Source: Lumbricus terrestris
Taxonomy: Eukaryota; Annelida; Clitellata; Crassiclitellata; Lumbricidae
Reading direction: 5' to 3'
DNA: 64,000 nt
Assembly: GCA_949752735.1 (NCBI GenBank)
Contig: OX457037.1
Coordinates: forward strand, 32,126,466 to 32,190,465
Shown here: positions 1-13,164 of the stretch, one piece after another
How positions within the stretch are numbered: the first letter of the stretch is position 1
Layout of the letters: the number at the start of each line of letters is the position of its first letter
Position numbers and translations under genes: made by a program
Notes under the pieces: model-generated
Seen by the model: only the letters and a program-made list of their open reading frames with translations
Database searches by the model: none
What the model was told of the DNA's origin: nothing

Positions 1-193
1 ATTTCCGGCATGACATGGCATGCAAATATATCCAATATTTTGTGGATTTACATCCAGACCATGTCATGTTTACAAGAAATCAATTTCAACTGTGCACACT
101 ACAAAAATCCTACAGTTTACATTAATAATAATATTCTCTTTATTAAAAAATCCAGTTAACAGACCGGTTACAGTGTACAATTACGCAGTTTAA

Positions 194-418
194 ACAATTC
201 ACAAGAACCTGGAGATCACAGTTCTAGTTGTCCCGCGCATGCGTGGAGCTACGGCCCAATCCAGAAGTGTCGCATATCTTGGCCCTACTTGTTGGAACCG
301 CCTTCCTCACAAGCTCCGTTCTGAGCTTCTTGGCCTTTCTCTTCCTCTGTTTCGTAAACGCCTGAAGACTATACTATTTGTTAGCGGGAGCACTAGCTTG
401 GGTCGGGAGCGCCACTGA
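194..418 (+). mobile_element. 3' end of a CR1/L2-like non-LTR retrotransposon (end of reverse-transcriptase ORF)
   Basis: The frame ending at TGA 416-418 is open back to a TAA at 191-193. It reads VPRMRGATAQSRSVAYLGP, then TCWNRLPHKLRSEL, then LPLFRKRLKTILF. This is the C-terminal signature of CR1/L2-type ORF2 proteins (basic VPR, A-x-x-GP-x-x-WN-x-LP, then LF-K-RLKT-LF). The stop is followed by a tail with a GCGCC...GCGCT hairpin and ATTACAA repeats to about 470. The fragment is truncated at its 5' side and lies in the intron left of the second plexin coding exon, in the opposite orientation. Family is known by motif; the exact clade is inferred. Confidence 0.75.
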
Positions 419-542
419 ATCTGTGAGCGGCGCTTTATAAATGTTTCAATTACAATTTACAATTACAGAATACACAAATCTTAACAATACTAACCGAGCC
501 TACAGTTTGCATTAAAACAAACAAGGATGTCATCTAACTCAC

Positions 543-1307
543 CGTTTTGAAGCAGGCCTTCGGCTGCACAAAGTGGTCCGGTCCCGTGTTGCCAAGACCA
601 TGAAAACACCTCTGAATCGTCTCCGTGAACTTGCGTCGAATGTCACGCAGCGGATAGATGCAGACAGCCGCAGTGGCAGACGGCGCCTTAGTCTGCGACT
701 GGTTCGAGAAGACGGCGACCAGGACGTGCTCCATGTCGGTAAGCGGGGCAATGTGGGGCAAGCCGAGGCTCTTGGCAAGATCGGTGCCCGGGTGGCCGAG
801 GTAAGCGGCGCGCAGGATGTTGTAGTGGGTTCCGCGGTGGTGGCACTCGAGCGGGACCTCCGTGTACGAGTAGAGGGACTTATCGTTCTGGCAGATGCGC
901 GATATCTGCGTTATGTACTTCTCCGAATCGGTGATCGCTGAGATCTTCTGCACCGTGAGGAAGTAGCTGAAGCCGAGCGATCCGAACCCGGAGACGTAGT
1001 TGACGCGGAAGAGGTCGCGCTGCTGGACCTCGATGTCGATCCGTGATGGAGTCAGGATGTCGTCGGAGACGAAGTTGAGGTCCTGGAGGTTGCGCATGCA
1101 GACTGCGGGCACGATGTCCTTGTAGGCTGGAAGGCCCTTGGTGCTTCGGGAGGACGCGACGTAGAGGACGTCGGTGCTGGCGGGGTTTGGTGGTCCGGGT
1201 GCGATGAACATGACGACCGATGACGACTCGTCGTTTGGGACGAGCATCGTCCAGACGGGTGGGTCGGTGAGGGTGATGTTGCGCAGTAGATGTTTATCAC
1301 AATGACC
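543..1307 (-). CDS. PLXNA: Plexin, second coding exon (sema domain, middle part)
   Basis: Read on the minus strand, this exon runs from an acceptor (ctctccag at 1308-1315) to a donor (ACG|gtgagt). It is 765 bp, exactly 255 codons, and continues the first coding exon in phase 0, so the junction reads ISLFQ-GHCDK. Motifs typical of plexin sema domains are present: SSRSTKGLPAYKDIVPAVCMRNL, then NYVSGFGSLGFSYFLTVQ, then ICQNDKSLYSYTEVPLEC, then a long insert ending CFHGLGNTGPDHFVQPKACFKT. The YFLTVQ and YSYxExPxxC blocks match A-type plexins best. Plexins are transmembrane semaphorin receptors, and the seven-bladed sema propeller binds ligand and mediates autoinhibition. The remaining sema, PSI, IPT and intracellular GAP exons must lie left of the window. 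The open frame upstream of 1307 is intronic microsatellite translation. Confidence 0.9.
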
Positions 1308-2449
1308 CTGGAGAGAATTGAAGAGCAGGATGAAGAACAGCGATATGTTATGTGGTGGCTGGTATAAACTAACAATAATGGTTTGGTGTAAACAGACACA
1401 TGGACAGAGACAGAGGGATACAGACAGAGACAGAGGGATACAGACAAATACAGAGGGACACAACAGAGGGATACAGACAGAGACAGAGGAACACAGACAG
1501 AGGGACACAGGCAGAGACAGAGAAACACAGACAGAAACAGAAGGACACAGACAAATACAGAGGAATACAGACACAGACAGAGGGATACAGACAGAGACAG
1601 AGGGACACAGACAGAGCCATAGGGATACAGACAGAGACAGAGGGAAACACACAGAGACAGAGGGACACAGACAGACAGAGGGACACAGACAGAGATAGAG
1701 ACAGAGCGAAACACACATAGACAGAGGGACACAGACAGAGACAAACACACAGAGACAGAGAGACACAGATGGAGACAGAGGGACACAGACAGACATAAAC
1801 TCAATGCCAGATGAAATCTCTGTAAAAACAATATAACCTAAATATTATTGGAAGGATTGGCATCATTTTCCGATTCCCAATACCTGGTCTGGTGTTTGCA
1901 GATTCCGAACCTCATCCGTTTAATCAGCGATATTCATTTTTACGAGATTTAGCAATTTAAATTTAGCAAGTTTCACAATTTTAAATATACATCTTAGTTC
2001 CAAACGGTTGACTTGATTTATAATTAATTATAAAAAAGTTTTGTTTCTGTTATGAACTTAAAATTCATATTTTTGAATTCATAATAACATCCTAATTTTG
2101 ATATATGTATCGGCAGACAAGGTAAGCGTTGATTCCAATAACAGAAATTGTTCTAGGACAAAATGTGGTGAAACCAATTTGTGATCAAGATTTGGTTCCA
2201 ACTAAACATATTATCATCTGCAATACAGCAGTTCAACAAGAAAATGCTTTATTTTTTACAGATGATATGACCAATATTAAATGATGACAGTGGTAAAGAT
2301 GAAGACAATGGCAAAGCTAAAGACAATGGCAATGATGAAGATGAAGACAACGACGAAGACAATAGCAACGATGCAGACAATGGCAATAAAACAAAGACAA
2401 CAACAACGAAGACGATGGCAACGATGCCATTACTCGTTGTTCCGCGTAC
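1308..2449 (-). other. Plexin intron between coding exons 1 and 2
   Basis: A 1,142-bp GT-AG intron in phase 0. Its left third (about 1400-1797) is an imperfect ACAGAG/ACAGAC repeat, and 2281-2420 is a degenerate GATGAAGACAA-type repeat next to the donor. The rest is AT-rich with no coding signal. Confidence 0.8.
1400..1797. repeat. Imperfect (ACAGAG/ACAGAC)n microsatellite
   Basis: About 400 bp of purine-rich hexanucleotide repeat with GGACAC and GGATAC variants, inside the plexin intron. It creates long spurious open frames on both strands (RQRQTETEG-like and LCLSVSLCL-like). Confidence 0.9.
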
Positions 2450-2889
2450 CTGAAAGAGGCTGATGCAAGAGATGAGGCGTTCGCCCCGATAGTCGATCAC
2501 AAGCGCTTTGCTAATACTGTTGAGAGGCACTTTCTCAAAATCCTTGCAGCTGCTTCCGAAGCAGAGGCAGTCGCTCGACGGCGGGGGACAGTTGGGGTTG
2601 TCTTCCCTTGGCCCCGTCACCACCGACGTCTCCAGTCGCAGGTTCGGCAGCAGCTGGTAGAGGCGGTTCGTCGCACCAACGTACACCTGCCCGGTCACTG
2701 TGTCGACCACGAGATGCTCGAACCTTCCGGGGTTTGTGGAGTCGATGAAGACGTCGCGAAAGGATCCGACAATGGTCAGTTGCGAAGCGAACACTGCGAC
2801 GGCGCAGATGAGGGTGAGATTCAGCAGATGGAGATTAGAGGAATGGGTGAAGCGGATGCGATCAGCGTAGAATGGTGCCATCATTGATT
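2450..2889 (-). CDS. PLXNA: Plexin, first coding exon (signal peptide and start of sema domain)
   Basis: The exon begins after a good minus-strand acceptor (cttttcgttgcag, ending at 2890) and ends at a donor (TTTCAG|gtacgc). Coding starts at ATG 2884-2882, directly followed by a second ATG, and runs 145 codons to phase 0. Residues about 19-42 (LHLLNLTLICAVAVFASQLT) form a hydrophobic signal peptide. The sema start follows: FRDVFIDSTNPGRFEHLVVD, GQVYVGATNRLYQLLPNL, GPREDNPNCPPPS, FEKVPLNSISKALVIDY, RLISCISLFQ. VYVGATNRLYQL and the ACxSLYQG-like end are plexin hallmarks. Because an acceptor lies just upstream of the ATG, at least one 5' untranslated exon exists to the right. I could not place it. 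Extending the frame upstream to MKLTSH would run into the intron, so that start is not used. Confidence 0.88.
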
Positions 2890-2940
2890 CTGCAACGAAA
2901 AGACAAAAAACATTGCAATGACTGGTGAGCTTCATGATTT

Positions 2941-3053
2941 CATGTATTTATGTATGTATGTATGGATGTATGTATGTATGTATGTATGTTGTGTGTCTAT
3001 GTATTGTATATATTATGTATGCATGTGTGTATCTGTGTATGTATGTATGTATG

Positions 3054-3090
<37 letters not shown>

Positions 3091-3220
3091 GTGTACATGT
3101 ATGTATGTATAAAAATGTATGTATGTATGTATGTATGTATGTATGTATGTATGTATGTATGTATGCATGCATGTATGCATGCATGTATGTATGTATGTAT
3201 GTATGTATGTATCATGTATG
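2941..3220. repeat. Compound (TATG)n-(TA)n-(TATG)n microsatellite
   Basis: TATG repeats at 2941-3055 and 3088-3218 flank a (TA)n core at about 3057-3087. It lies in the intron just upstream of the first plexin coding exon. Confidence 0.95.
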
Positions 3221-4235
3221 TGAATATTTATATAATGCCTTACAATAGGAAATCAACAATATGATGCCACTTATCTGATGCTACTGGGCCTGTGATAATT
3301 AACAACTCCTTTGACCAACTAATCCAGGCAAGTTAATTTATGATGGATGGTGTAGATTGAGTATCAGCCACACTGGGCTAGATACAGTCTTTTCACAATG
3401 AAGGCCTTCAGCAAAAGAATCACCCTCAAAATCAACGAGTCTTCAAACTGTTGCCAAAGGTGCTCACATAGCTTTAAAGCAACAACTGCAACCCAATTAG
3501 TCTCCTACATGTTTCAAGAACACTGTAAACATATATATATATATATATACATGTATATATATAAGTATATATATAAGTATATATATATATATACATAACA
3601 TCTATACATGAATATATACCTGTGTGTATGACTGTTATATAGGCTCCTATATGTTCCAGCATATATATGTAATTAGAATACATGAACAGGAACTTGTATA
3701 CACAACCTTTTCCTTACTGCACACACAAACATATACCTGGTACTGCACTTCATTATGTCTGCTTTTTATAAACAATTCGCCTACCTTACTGCTTGGTAAT
3801 GCAAAACCAACACACATGTCATCCTCAGAAGCAAACCCGTTAACCAAACAGAGAAAGATACATCTTGGTAAACCTGTGAGCTGCAAACTGTTAACCAACT
3901 TATTTTCAAATAATTATCTCAAGAAGACAAGACGCTCAGTCAGCCAGAAACTAGAAGCAACACGTGCCTTCAGAACCGACCGGAGGTGCTTTTTTCCACT
4001 TGAACATCTAACCATAACCACACTCAGCGGGCGGCGGATGTAGGGTGGCTGGTGGGGGGATGGAGGTCAGACAGATGAGCCGATGCCTGCGTAGGCGGCC
4101 GCCCGACACCACCTCCACCACCTGCCACCTGGCTCAAAGAGGACGGGGAAGCCGCGACAGGTAGGTGTCCTGCTAAATCGGTTCCGAAACGAAAACGGTT
4201 CCAAACTAGGCCCACTATCTATCCACTAGAGGCCC
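3221..4235. other. Non-coding stretch with (TA)n at 3531-3597
   Basis: AT-rich sequence without supported coding signal. A (TA)n/(TATATAAG)n tract sits at 3531-3597. The end (about 4025-4140) is GC-rich with CCACCACC repeats. Confidence 0.5.
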
Positions 4236-4239
4236 TAGA

Positions 4240-4391
4240 CGCATGAGAATTTTAGAAAAATAACTGAGGGTCGGGCTATGGTCTGTGCAGAGTTGGGGTG
4301 TGAAAAGAAGACTACTATGGGCCCTAAGAAAGACTAGAGGAATGAACACCCTCAACCCCCCCCCCCCTCACCACTGGCAATTCTCATCCTG
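4240..4391. mobile_element. Degenerate small hAT-like element (relative of the one at 51428)
   Basis: Ends are GCATGAGAATTTTAG and CAATTCTCATCCTG, an imperfect inverted repeat. Internal blocks (AAAAATAACTG, GGGTGTGAAAAGAAG, CTAAGAAAGACT, and a C run before the 3' end) match the better-preserved copy at 51428-51573. No clean target-site duplication remains. Confidence 0.55.
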
Positions 4392-5989
4392 TCTAGAGGA
4401 ACAAGTTTTCAATTCTCTTGTTGTCTATATAGTGACTTTAACCCAAAACAAGACATTAGTGAATGGAAAGACAGATGACCCAGCAGCTTCTATTTAAGCA
4501 CTGGTCGTAAACATGGCAACAGATAATTGTTGACAGCAAACTCTTTCCACTGTAGACCAGTTCTGAATTGCTTTAAAAACATTGGCCATGGCCTAGTCGC
4601 GTGAACCGGTGGAACTGTTTTCGCCTTAGAACCGATCTGGCAGCACACCGACGCCCATGCTTACCAACGGAGGCCTAAGGGCCAAGCAACTTGTGATGGC
4701 AGGGCAGACCTAAGCCAAGCCAAGGCTGACTAAATACAATAACTCCTCGCCCAAGTGGAGTCCACCCCCCCCGCGCCACATTGAGGGATCAACAGCATTC
4801 CGACGGGTCAGCTAAACTACAGAACAGACATCCGTTAGAGACAAGATGGGTTAGAGAGGCATGGGGTTCAAAGCCCACCGGCGGGCAATGGGGTCAAGCA
4901 CTCCCATCAACGGCCGAGCTGGCTAAGGGGGGGGACGAAAGAAAGGAGGCACGGGCGGAGGGAGGGAGGGAGGATTCGCCAGACCAGGTAAATGGACTTA
5001 AGGGCGGGGCCGACACCTGAACAGCACACGAGAACTTTCCATCAAGTTTTGACGACGGGCTTATCTACCATCAAAGCATTTATGAGGCTGACGCTAGGAA
5101 TGCATTGTTTGCCTACACAGACTCAACTGCTAAACACGGCTGTAGGTCAATAGGGACTCACAACCTGCAATTATATGAAGAGGAGGCCGAACAGTTGCTG
5201 TCTGTAATCACATATAATTACAATAATCATATAATCAAAAGCACATCTTTGACCCACTTGCTATAATTGAACAATGGGAAATAATTATCATTGTAGTTTT
5301 GGACAAAGTTGACCAACAGGTGCAAGTAATTGAGATTGGGAGTTCAGCAGATGATAAAGGATCACATTATTATATTCCGTGAATTCTGAAGTAATTCCTG
5401 ATAAACCATTACTCTGTTTATCCATCTATCCATACATCCATCCAATCATCCATATGTTTATGGTAGCGGTCATCCATCATCTCTGATTCCATCTATCCAT
5501 CCCTCTACCCACACCCCCCACCCACCCATCTATCCATCCATCCACCCACCCACACCCACCATCCACTCTCCCATCCGTCCATCATTTGGATTACTGACGG
5601 ATTTGCAGTAGATCCAGCAAGATAGCTAAGCTATGGAATAATGAGTCTGCCAAATGAGAAGACGTCAAAGCAAGTGACAGATGGTTATATAGCACCATAG
5701 GGAATAGAACTCATTTGTGTGGATGAACAATTCTTGATTGGGTAATCCCAATTTGACTTGCATCTGACCAATTAGGACAATGACAACAATTCAACTGGCC
5801 TGGATATTTTTGTCCAGGGGCTAATGTCCCTTAACCACTGGTCCACTTCAGACACTCTAACTGTCAATTGAAGGCATTCACAATTTAACTGATTTCATTT
5901 AATATTATTGTTACAGCTCCTAAACAACTTGAGTTGGCACTCCTCAAAGACTGTATTCAGTCCAACTGACTTGATCATCAACAATCACA

Positions 5990-6022
<33 letters not shown>

Positions 6023-7673
6023 TAAAACGGAATATTCTTATAATTTCTTATAAATTGGTTCTACCCTATAATGTTCTATAAGCAATGTCCAATCTAGATA
6101 GTCTGGCATTCTAATATAATTTACATATACATACCGGTACATAATATCAAATCACCACTGCTCTTAAAACATCAAACAGTAGTAACTGCATATCTATGAA
6201 TATGACATTGACCAATTTAGGTTTAGACATAATTATGAAATCCGTGTCTAAGTTCATGCAAGACATACATGTGGGTGATTTTGACAGTAGCATACAAGCA
6301 TGGGTTTATGCATGCACATGGATATTTAAGCGCATCCTGCATACATATTATATTATAAGGAGCGTTTACACAACGAAAAATTCACCCACAGACTTACTAA
6401 CTATGAGTACTGAACACTGTTTACTTTAGTGTGGGTGCCTGTGAATTCTTTCAGAGATGTGTGAGCGGATATGACGGTGTGGTGCGACAAAATTACGACC
6501 TGGTCTAAGATGGTTCGACTTTTATCCACTTCCCCTACCCAGACGAGATTTGGCAATGATATCATAAACTGGGAGGGATAATATCCTACCCGGGAGGGGA
6601 TAATGTCCAGGGGCTAATGTCCTACACCCGTTGAAAGTGATGATGGAATACTTGCATATAAATCACAACATATGTAAACTAAAACGAAAGTTCAAGTATA
6701 GTCTGAAGCAGCGAGGATGAACCTACGTCTTTGGAAAAAATAAAATTAAGTTTTTGGGTAATTGGTTGATTTATTTTATTTCCAGATAGTGAAACAATAG
6801 TGGTGCAGTCAATACCGATATCAGTGGGCATGATCTGATACCATGCCACTTAAGATATTAATTAATTACAAATTGCTTTAATCTTGACATATAAAAATTC
6901 GTGTGTACACTTTATATAACTTATCTGTAATTGCAAGTCAAGTCTTGTGCTGACAATTGGACAATAAGGCACAGGTTTCGGCTTGCTTTCTTGACCAGAT
7001 CCATCATTCCAATTAATAGATAATACTTTAATGGCCATACTAGTAAAAATGACAGCAGTTCATGGTTGTCAAAGTGTTAATCTTGGCAGTTGCTCTTTGA
7101 CCTCACGGGAACCGCAGTCAATACATCACAACATTTTAGGAACCTTTATTGCCCAGGGTCATACATGGCATCACACTGCAGATCATAATATGTTCAGGTA
7201 CACAGTCATTTACCAGCAAAGCATTAGAGCCGATCTCTGTATCAAAGGACCGCTATTTAAAAGGTCAGAGTGACAAACGCTCTCAAACCAATTGACATCA
7301 GATCCAATGTTTGCCAACCCACGACCCACGACCCAGGATGGAAATTAGCCAATCACGATTCATTGCATTTACAAACAGCACACACACAAACACACACACA
7401 CAGAGACAAACAAACACACACAGATAAACAAACACACAAACACACAAACACGCACACACATTCTCATAAAGCCGACACCAACAATTGCAGAAGGATACTT
7501 TATCCCTTCCTCCCCAAAACTTCTGATTAGGGTCCCATCCAAATTCAGATCAATTATAGAAAATCCAGTCAACAGCAATCAGAGCACAAAGTCTACAAGT
7601 ACCAGAAAAAACTCCTTCTATCAAGCCCTATAACGCAGCTGGGTAGAAATAGTTTATTACCCACAGGTGTATT
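4392..7673. other. Non-coding stretch with (CATC)n and (GACA)n
   Basis: No supported genes. (CATC)n-type repeat at about 5403-5583 and (GACA)n at 5993-6020. The phrase 'tccaggggctaatgtcc' occurs at about 5813 and 6606, so a short dispersed repeat is present. A CA-rich tract lies at 7375-7462. Confidence 0.5.
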
Positions 7674-7786
7674 ACCAACTCCGCCACTGGTTATTCTCAG
7701 CCAGTGCCAGTCCCAAGCCTGGATAAAGGAAGAGGGCGACACTAATCATCTTTGACATGGCAGTGTCGTTAAACATGTAACAAGGT
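7674..7786 (+). repeat. Dispersed repeat C, copy 1 (SINE-like)
   Basis: Begins CTCCGCCACTGGTT and passes through CAGTGCCAGTCC and GGATAAAGGAAGAGGGCGAC. It ends GGCAGTGTCGTTAAACATGTAA. Nearly the same 110 bp recurs at 16405, and in reverse at 48640 and 57645. The short length, several copies and GTTAAAC-type tail suggest a SINE or SINE fragment. Confidence 0.75.
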
Positions 7787-9228
7787 GTATTACAGTAAGG
7801 ACCCATGCTCCAGCTGTGCTATATAGTATAGCAATGGCTCCCACAAGCATTACATCAGATGCATAGGGCTCTCACTCATACGCATTTTTTGCCGCCCCAA
7901 GACCCTCCTTCTTAGCCAGGGTTGGGTGAAGACTGAAGAGTGCATCTGAGTAGTAACCTTTCAGGAACGCTATACAAAATCTCAGCAATGAATGAATGAA
8001 TGAATAAATGAATGAATGAATGTATGAACGGATAGCAGAACCTGTGTTATTCATAGACCAGAATGCGTGTACAGACTTACAGGAGCAGAATGGAAACCAC
8101 ATCCCTGTTATGTCTAATAATGAAACTTTGACAAATGGCTGTGCAGTGTATACTTACATGACTGACAATTAACTTGAAACTCTAACAACCTTTTCACCAG
8201 AGCTGTAGTATATTCAGTTCAGGGTGCCTGGGTCTCCGATTTCATTTTAACAATGATTCAATAACAACAACAACAATGTAGATGGTTGCAGCAGAAATAG
8301 CCGGCTACATCATAAATGCTTGATAGGCAGGCGATCCAACTGTGTGTCATGTTTGGTCTTCATTAGGGCTTCAATCGCTATAAGGCCAGAACCATGCCAG
8401 ACTTCTACTCTGTTATGGCAGAAAAAAAACTGCAATCTGTCAGTCTGTCAGACACAAAGTCTGGGGTTCAGGTTAAACAGTTCTGGATCTTATAGAATGA
8501 AGGACACGGACACGCTTAGCAGTAACAGCAGCTTAGGTATAAAATATTTATCACTGTTGGCCATAATATCTGGAACACCAATAATTAACAGACCACAACG
8601 CTAAGACTTGGCAAACTTCGAGTATTCAGCAACTTGTACAATTTTTAAGAGATAACAACAAGTTCTGATTATCACTGATATCTATTGATGCAACGCAGAT
8701 GCAGTGCATGCTTACATATCAATAACAGAAACTAACAACAACAAATAACAGAAATCCCAACATAACACACATCAGGTTAAAATAATAAGGTCATCCTCAA
8801 AGGTGTGTATTGCCAGGCACCCCTTCCACCACCAAGCAGACAAGTACTGTAGCATATTTGTAGAAAGTATGAAATGTGTGTGTGCGTGTGTGTGCATGTG
8901 GTGTGTGTGTGCGTGCATGTGGTGTGTGTGTGTGAAATATGTGTGAGTGTGTGCGCGTGCGTGTGTCATGGTGTGTGTAGTGTGTGTTATATCCTAAAGG
9001 TATATAGATGAACAAAAATAAATATGTTATAATATATAATATTATACTTACAACACTTAGAAACGTTTAGGTCCAATTGTACATGCATTGTGAAGTACCA
9101 TATATTCAAACTGAACATCATATGCAGTGCTTCTTATTTGGTTTTTAATAATAAAAATAATTATAATCCGACTGTGGTGCATATGCGGTATCAATCATAT
9201 TTGAAAAGGTGCATCTGCCATGCATATC
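7787..9228. other. Non-coding stretch with SINE-tail remnant and (GT)-rich repeat
   Basis: A weak copy of the SINE/LINE tail followed by (ATGA)n lies at about 7920-8030. A GT-rich imperfect microsatellite spans about 8870-8990. Nothing else recognisable. Confidence 0.45.
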
Positions 9229-9230
9229 CA

Positions 9231-9317
<87 letters not shown>

Positions 9318-9384
9318 ACATACACACACACAAACACAAACACAAACACACACAAACACACACACACATACACACACACACACA
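9231..9384. repeat. (CA)n microsatellite
   Basis: Near-perfect CA for about 80 bp, then CA with AA/AT interruptions to 9384. Confidence 0.95.
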
Positions 9385-11485
9385 TCTCTGCTGAACAAAT
9401 AAATACCTGATGTTCTGCCGAAGCAGGTCTATTTTTACGCATGCATGAGCCGCTCAAGGCTGGAAAACTGGAACAAAGGTTAATGAAGAATACCTGGTGT
9501 GCTTGACAGTCCAGTGCTGCCTCAGACTCAGTTATCCATCATCTACCAGTAATATCATTCTTGCATCGGCCTGCCTTGCGCTAACACACAGGCGAACATA
9601 TGAGTTACGAGCATAAGGATACCTTGGGAGTATCAAGTACCAATACAGGTGCCCAGTCATTCGCCCCTCTCTGATTGGCTGCAGCAGGCATGGCTCGCCT
9701 TCAAGACTCGTCATCAGACAATAGAACAAAGGCGGTGACGTACAAGAACAGGCAGACAGACGTGGAGACGGACAGCATGCTCTGATGTCAGCAGACAAAC
9801 ATGCAACTAGGTCACAAGAGAACTAGGTCAAGTCTAACGTGCGTAAAATGTAAGGTAATGTAATCAATGGTATTTAAATACTTGAAAACAGCAACTTATA
9901 AATCAAGCTGTTAAATTAAGAGGTGACTGATCACATAAAACGGCTTCAAGAGATACTTGAGAAGTTCAGACACAGTAGAGCAAGTACAGTACAAACTGTT
10001 AAAACCATGCGTCAGCAATCACATTAATCAAGGATGGGTGGGAGCACATTAGGCCATTTATAACAACCTTACGTAATCATAGGTGGGCGATTAATTATAT
10101 ACATTATACAACCAGGAAGAATACACTAGGTCATCAATTTATCATTACATAACTATAGATAGGTGGGAGACATATAATTAGATGAATCACACTAGAGATC
10201 TACAAAAACATGCTTTGCGTTGGCTTTTAATATAACAATGCATATTCATAAACAATACAGACAAGCAAATGGATAAAAAAAGATGACTCATTCTACTATA
10301 TAACGATTAAAGTCATCAAACTCATTTCCACCTGACCACAGTGTTGATAATTATGGCCTTGATAATTACGGCTTATGAACGCAGTGCATTGTAATTATCT
10401 CCTAAACAGTTTTGAATTAGCACAAGACAAATGTATAAATTATTAAAGAGACTGGAAGGAATGCTACGGCAGAGATTTCACCACCACCACCTCATCTGCT
10501 CAAGAGTTGTGACTTGTTGGATGGTATATATGGACACAATGAACACTCCCCCAACCCCAACAATGAATCCCTTGCAACAGAATCATTCCAAAGTGAATCA
10601 CTTGTACAAGCACACTATCAGCAACAGCAGCAGGTATCCTATGGTAAATCAATATAATCAATGGTATAATAGATCAATATACAATGGTACGTCAATATAG
10701 AATGATAGACCACAATCTCCTCCCCCCCCAAACCCCTCCCACGGAATCTGCTGCCATATATCATAAAACCATCATCTAAGAACAGTTCAATTAGAAAACC
10801 TTTAATCACCAAAAATCCGATCCATTATTGTAGTGCATGATAAATCCATAGAAAAGAGCGGGAAAGCTTTACCGATCGATGTAAACCGCTTCCGCTAACC
10901 GGTGGTAAATAAACTCCTCCTCAGCAGCAAACTCCACCGAATCTATAGACCATCAGTTTTCCATTAGATCGTAATTAGGTGCACAGCTCGGAAGGATAAG
11001 AAAAAAAACTCAAAAAAGCCAGGCGCATAAAACCTAGGAAGCGAACACGCCCAAGACGCTAGTCGATCTGAAGCCGGTCGAGCCCTCATCACCACAACCA
11101 TCACCACCATCACAACCACCACCATCAGCAGCAGCAGCATCGGCCATCAACCGGCCTCACTGCCAACGAAGATACCACCGCGCAGCAGCCGCATCTGCTA
11201 ACACGTCTCAGGTTAGCCAAAAAAACGAGCTGCCTATTAGGGACATAGGAGCCGACCGCGTGTGAATGACAGCCACCACTGCATGGCCAGTCTCTAATCA
11301 ACACCCCCCCCCTACCCTCCCATCATGCCGTCTTGTCTTAACTAAACCTATTATAGGAGAAATATCATCGGGCAATACCAGCCAGACGTCCATGAGATTC
11401 AAGACCTACACGTCCCTCCCAAGCATCATGGCCCTGCGTCTCTCTTCTGACTGAGGTAAGACCTGGGTCGTCCCTCAGCGCAAAA
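9385..11485. other. Non-coding stretch; CpG-containing section at 10850-11260
   Basis: No gene supported. The part at 10850-11260 is richer in CpG than its surroundings, with CACCAT and CAGCAG runs. A promoter or 5' exon of the minus-strand plexin could lie here or at 11.8-12.05 kb, but I see no decisive splice or core-promoter signal. Confidence 0.35.
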
Positions 11486-11489
11486 CCTG

Positions 11490-11609
11490 CATGTGTGTGT
11501 GCGTGTGCGTGCGTGTGTGAGTGTGTGTGTGCGTGTGTGGGTGTGTGTGCGTGTGTGGGTGCGTGTGTGGGTGTGTGTACGTGTGTGCGTGTGTGAGTGT
11601 GTGTGTGAC

Positions 11610-11640
<31 letters not shown>

Positions 11641-11687
11641 ATGTATGTGTGTGTGTATGTATGTATGTGTGTATGTATGTATGTGTG

Positions 11688-11760
<73 letters not shown>

Positions 11761-11775
11761 GTGTGTGTGCGTGTG
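11490..11775. repeat. (GT)n microsatellite with GTAT and GTGC variants
   Basis: About 285 bp of GT dinucleotide with variant blocks. The pure core is about 11689-11758. Confidence 0.95.
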
Positions 11776-12246
11776 TCCGCCGTGGTACGTCCGGTGTCCC
11801 TTCCGCCGCAGTAGAGCCGGGCGATTAAGAGCCAGTTAACCGTCCTGAATCTATCAACAGCATCCGTTACTTGATCCCCAATCCCTTCCTCACTCCCTCC
11901 CTCTCTCCCATCCTTCCCTCCCATGCTCCCTCCGGTCGATCCCGTCTTGATGCTGCCGTAGAAAGCCATCCAACGAACTTGGACGACGCCAAACGACGAA
12001 GACGTCGTCAAACGCCATTAAGAAATCACAAACTGCAGCAGACATCGCAGGTGTTTCTATCCATACATACATGATACATTATACACAAAAACGAAAAACG
12101 TTTCCTATATCATAGACAGAAACAAAACACAAGCAGACATTGAACACTGAACAGGCCGCTAATCTGTCTCCAGTTGAGAAAGATCCAGTCCATCTTTAAC
12201 TGTTACAGTACCTCTTGAGCTGGAGCCAGAAAGTCCTTCAAGTCAT

Positions 12247-12340
12247 GTATATATTTATATACATATATAATATATGTGTATATATATATGTATATATATA
12301 TTTATATACATATATAATATATGTGTGTATATATATATAG
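12247..12340. repeat. Tandemly doubled AT-rich block
   Basis: Two copies of a roughly 50-bp unit containing TTTATATACATATATAATAT. Confidence 0.8.
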
Positions 12341-12412
12341 AATGTATGGGAGAAGCACTGCACTGGCTTCCTCTGTCTGTGAAGCGTACAACATTCATGT
12401 ATGTATGAGCAC

Positions 12413-12618
12413 TTGACATAGCGCCCCTTCAAGATTCTACTCAGAAGAGCTCATGACTATACAGCGCGGACACAGAGTTTCACGCCAAAGCACATGTATG
12501 AGCAATTGCGAGTGAAGAACTTACTCAGGGTTCCTACGAGGCGGCTTGAGGTGGATTCAAACCTTCAACCCTCCAGCTGAACGGCAACGAACATACCCAC
12601 TACACCACCGTGCACCAC
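12413..12618 (-). mobile_element. tRNA-derived SINE (family A), full-length copy
   Basis: On the minus strand the head has a perfect A-box match (TGGTGTAGTGG) and a B-box-like GGTTTGAATCC in this copy. The body then carries AAGTTCTTCACTCGCAATTGCTC. The 3' part has the hairpin-like tail GAGCTCTTCTGAGTAG...GGGGCGCTATG. The same element recurs at 18519 (plus) and 44736 (minus). The tail resembles the 3' end of retrotransposon fragments at 33.7 and 45.8 kb. Confidence 0.8.
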
Positions 12619-13156
12619 AAATGGTTCAATTCAATTCACATTCAATGGCATCATCATCATCACACTGGCATGTGACCCAACTGTCAGCACAACCCCAGAG
12701 CATATATAAGCTCAGTTTCCCTCTCTAGTCAGCTGCGTCCATTGCACTCTGAGCCTGTGGCGATGATGATATATGCCACATGTGGTCATATGACCATGCT
12801 CCTGCACATCCTCCGCTTGTATACTCACCATCCACCACCTGGAACAATCTCCCATTACATCCACATATAGAATTGCCTTTCACCTTTCACTGGAGATTTA
12901 TAGATATAGGATAGAAAGGTGCTGCACTTTTCTGATGTACGTCTAGATACAGTCTGTACATGTAAACGTTTGCACACATTTTATACCAAGCCATATAGCA
13001 ATAAGCTGTTGTCTGATTTATGTGCACGGGAGGTGGTAGGCCAGAGGTTCCATGGCAGTTTGACATAAAACTTAAAAATATTAAAAATACTAACTGAATC
13101 CACAAACGTATTAGCAATGTGTAGAATTCTTCACAGTTTGCAGAACTTTGTTCTTG
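12619..13156. other. Non-coding stretch
   Basis: No repeat or coding feature recognised. Confidence 0.4.
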
Positions 13157-13164
13157 CTTGCAAG

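Noticed and set aside
534..1831. N-terminal Cys/Leu/Ser-rich extension of the plexin exon frame
   Set aside because: A clear acceptor lies at 1308; sequence to the right is an intronic ACAGAG microsatellite.
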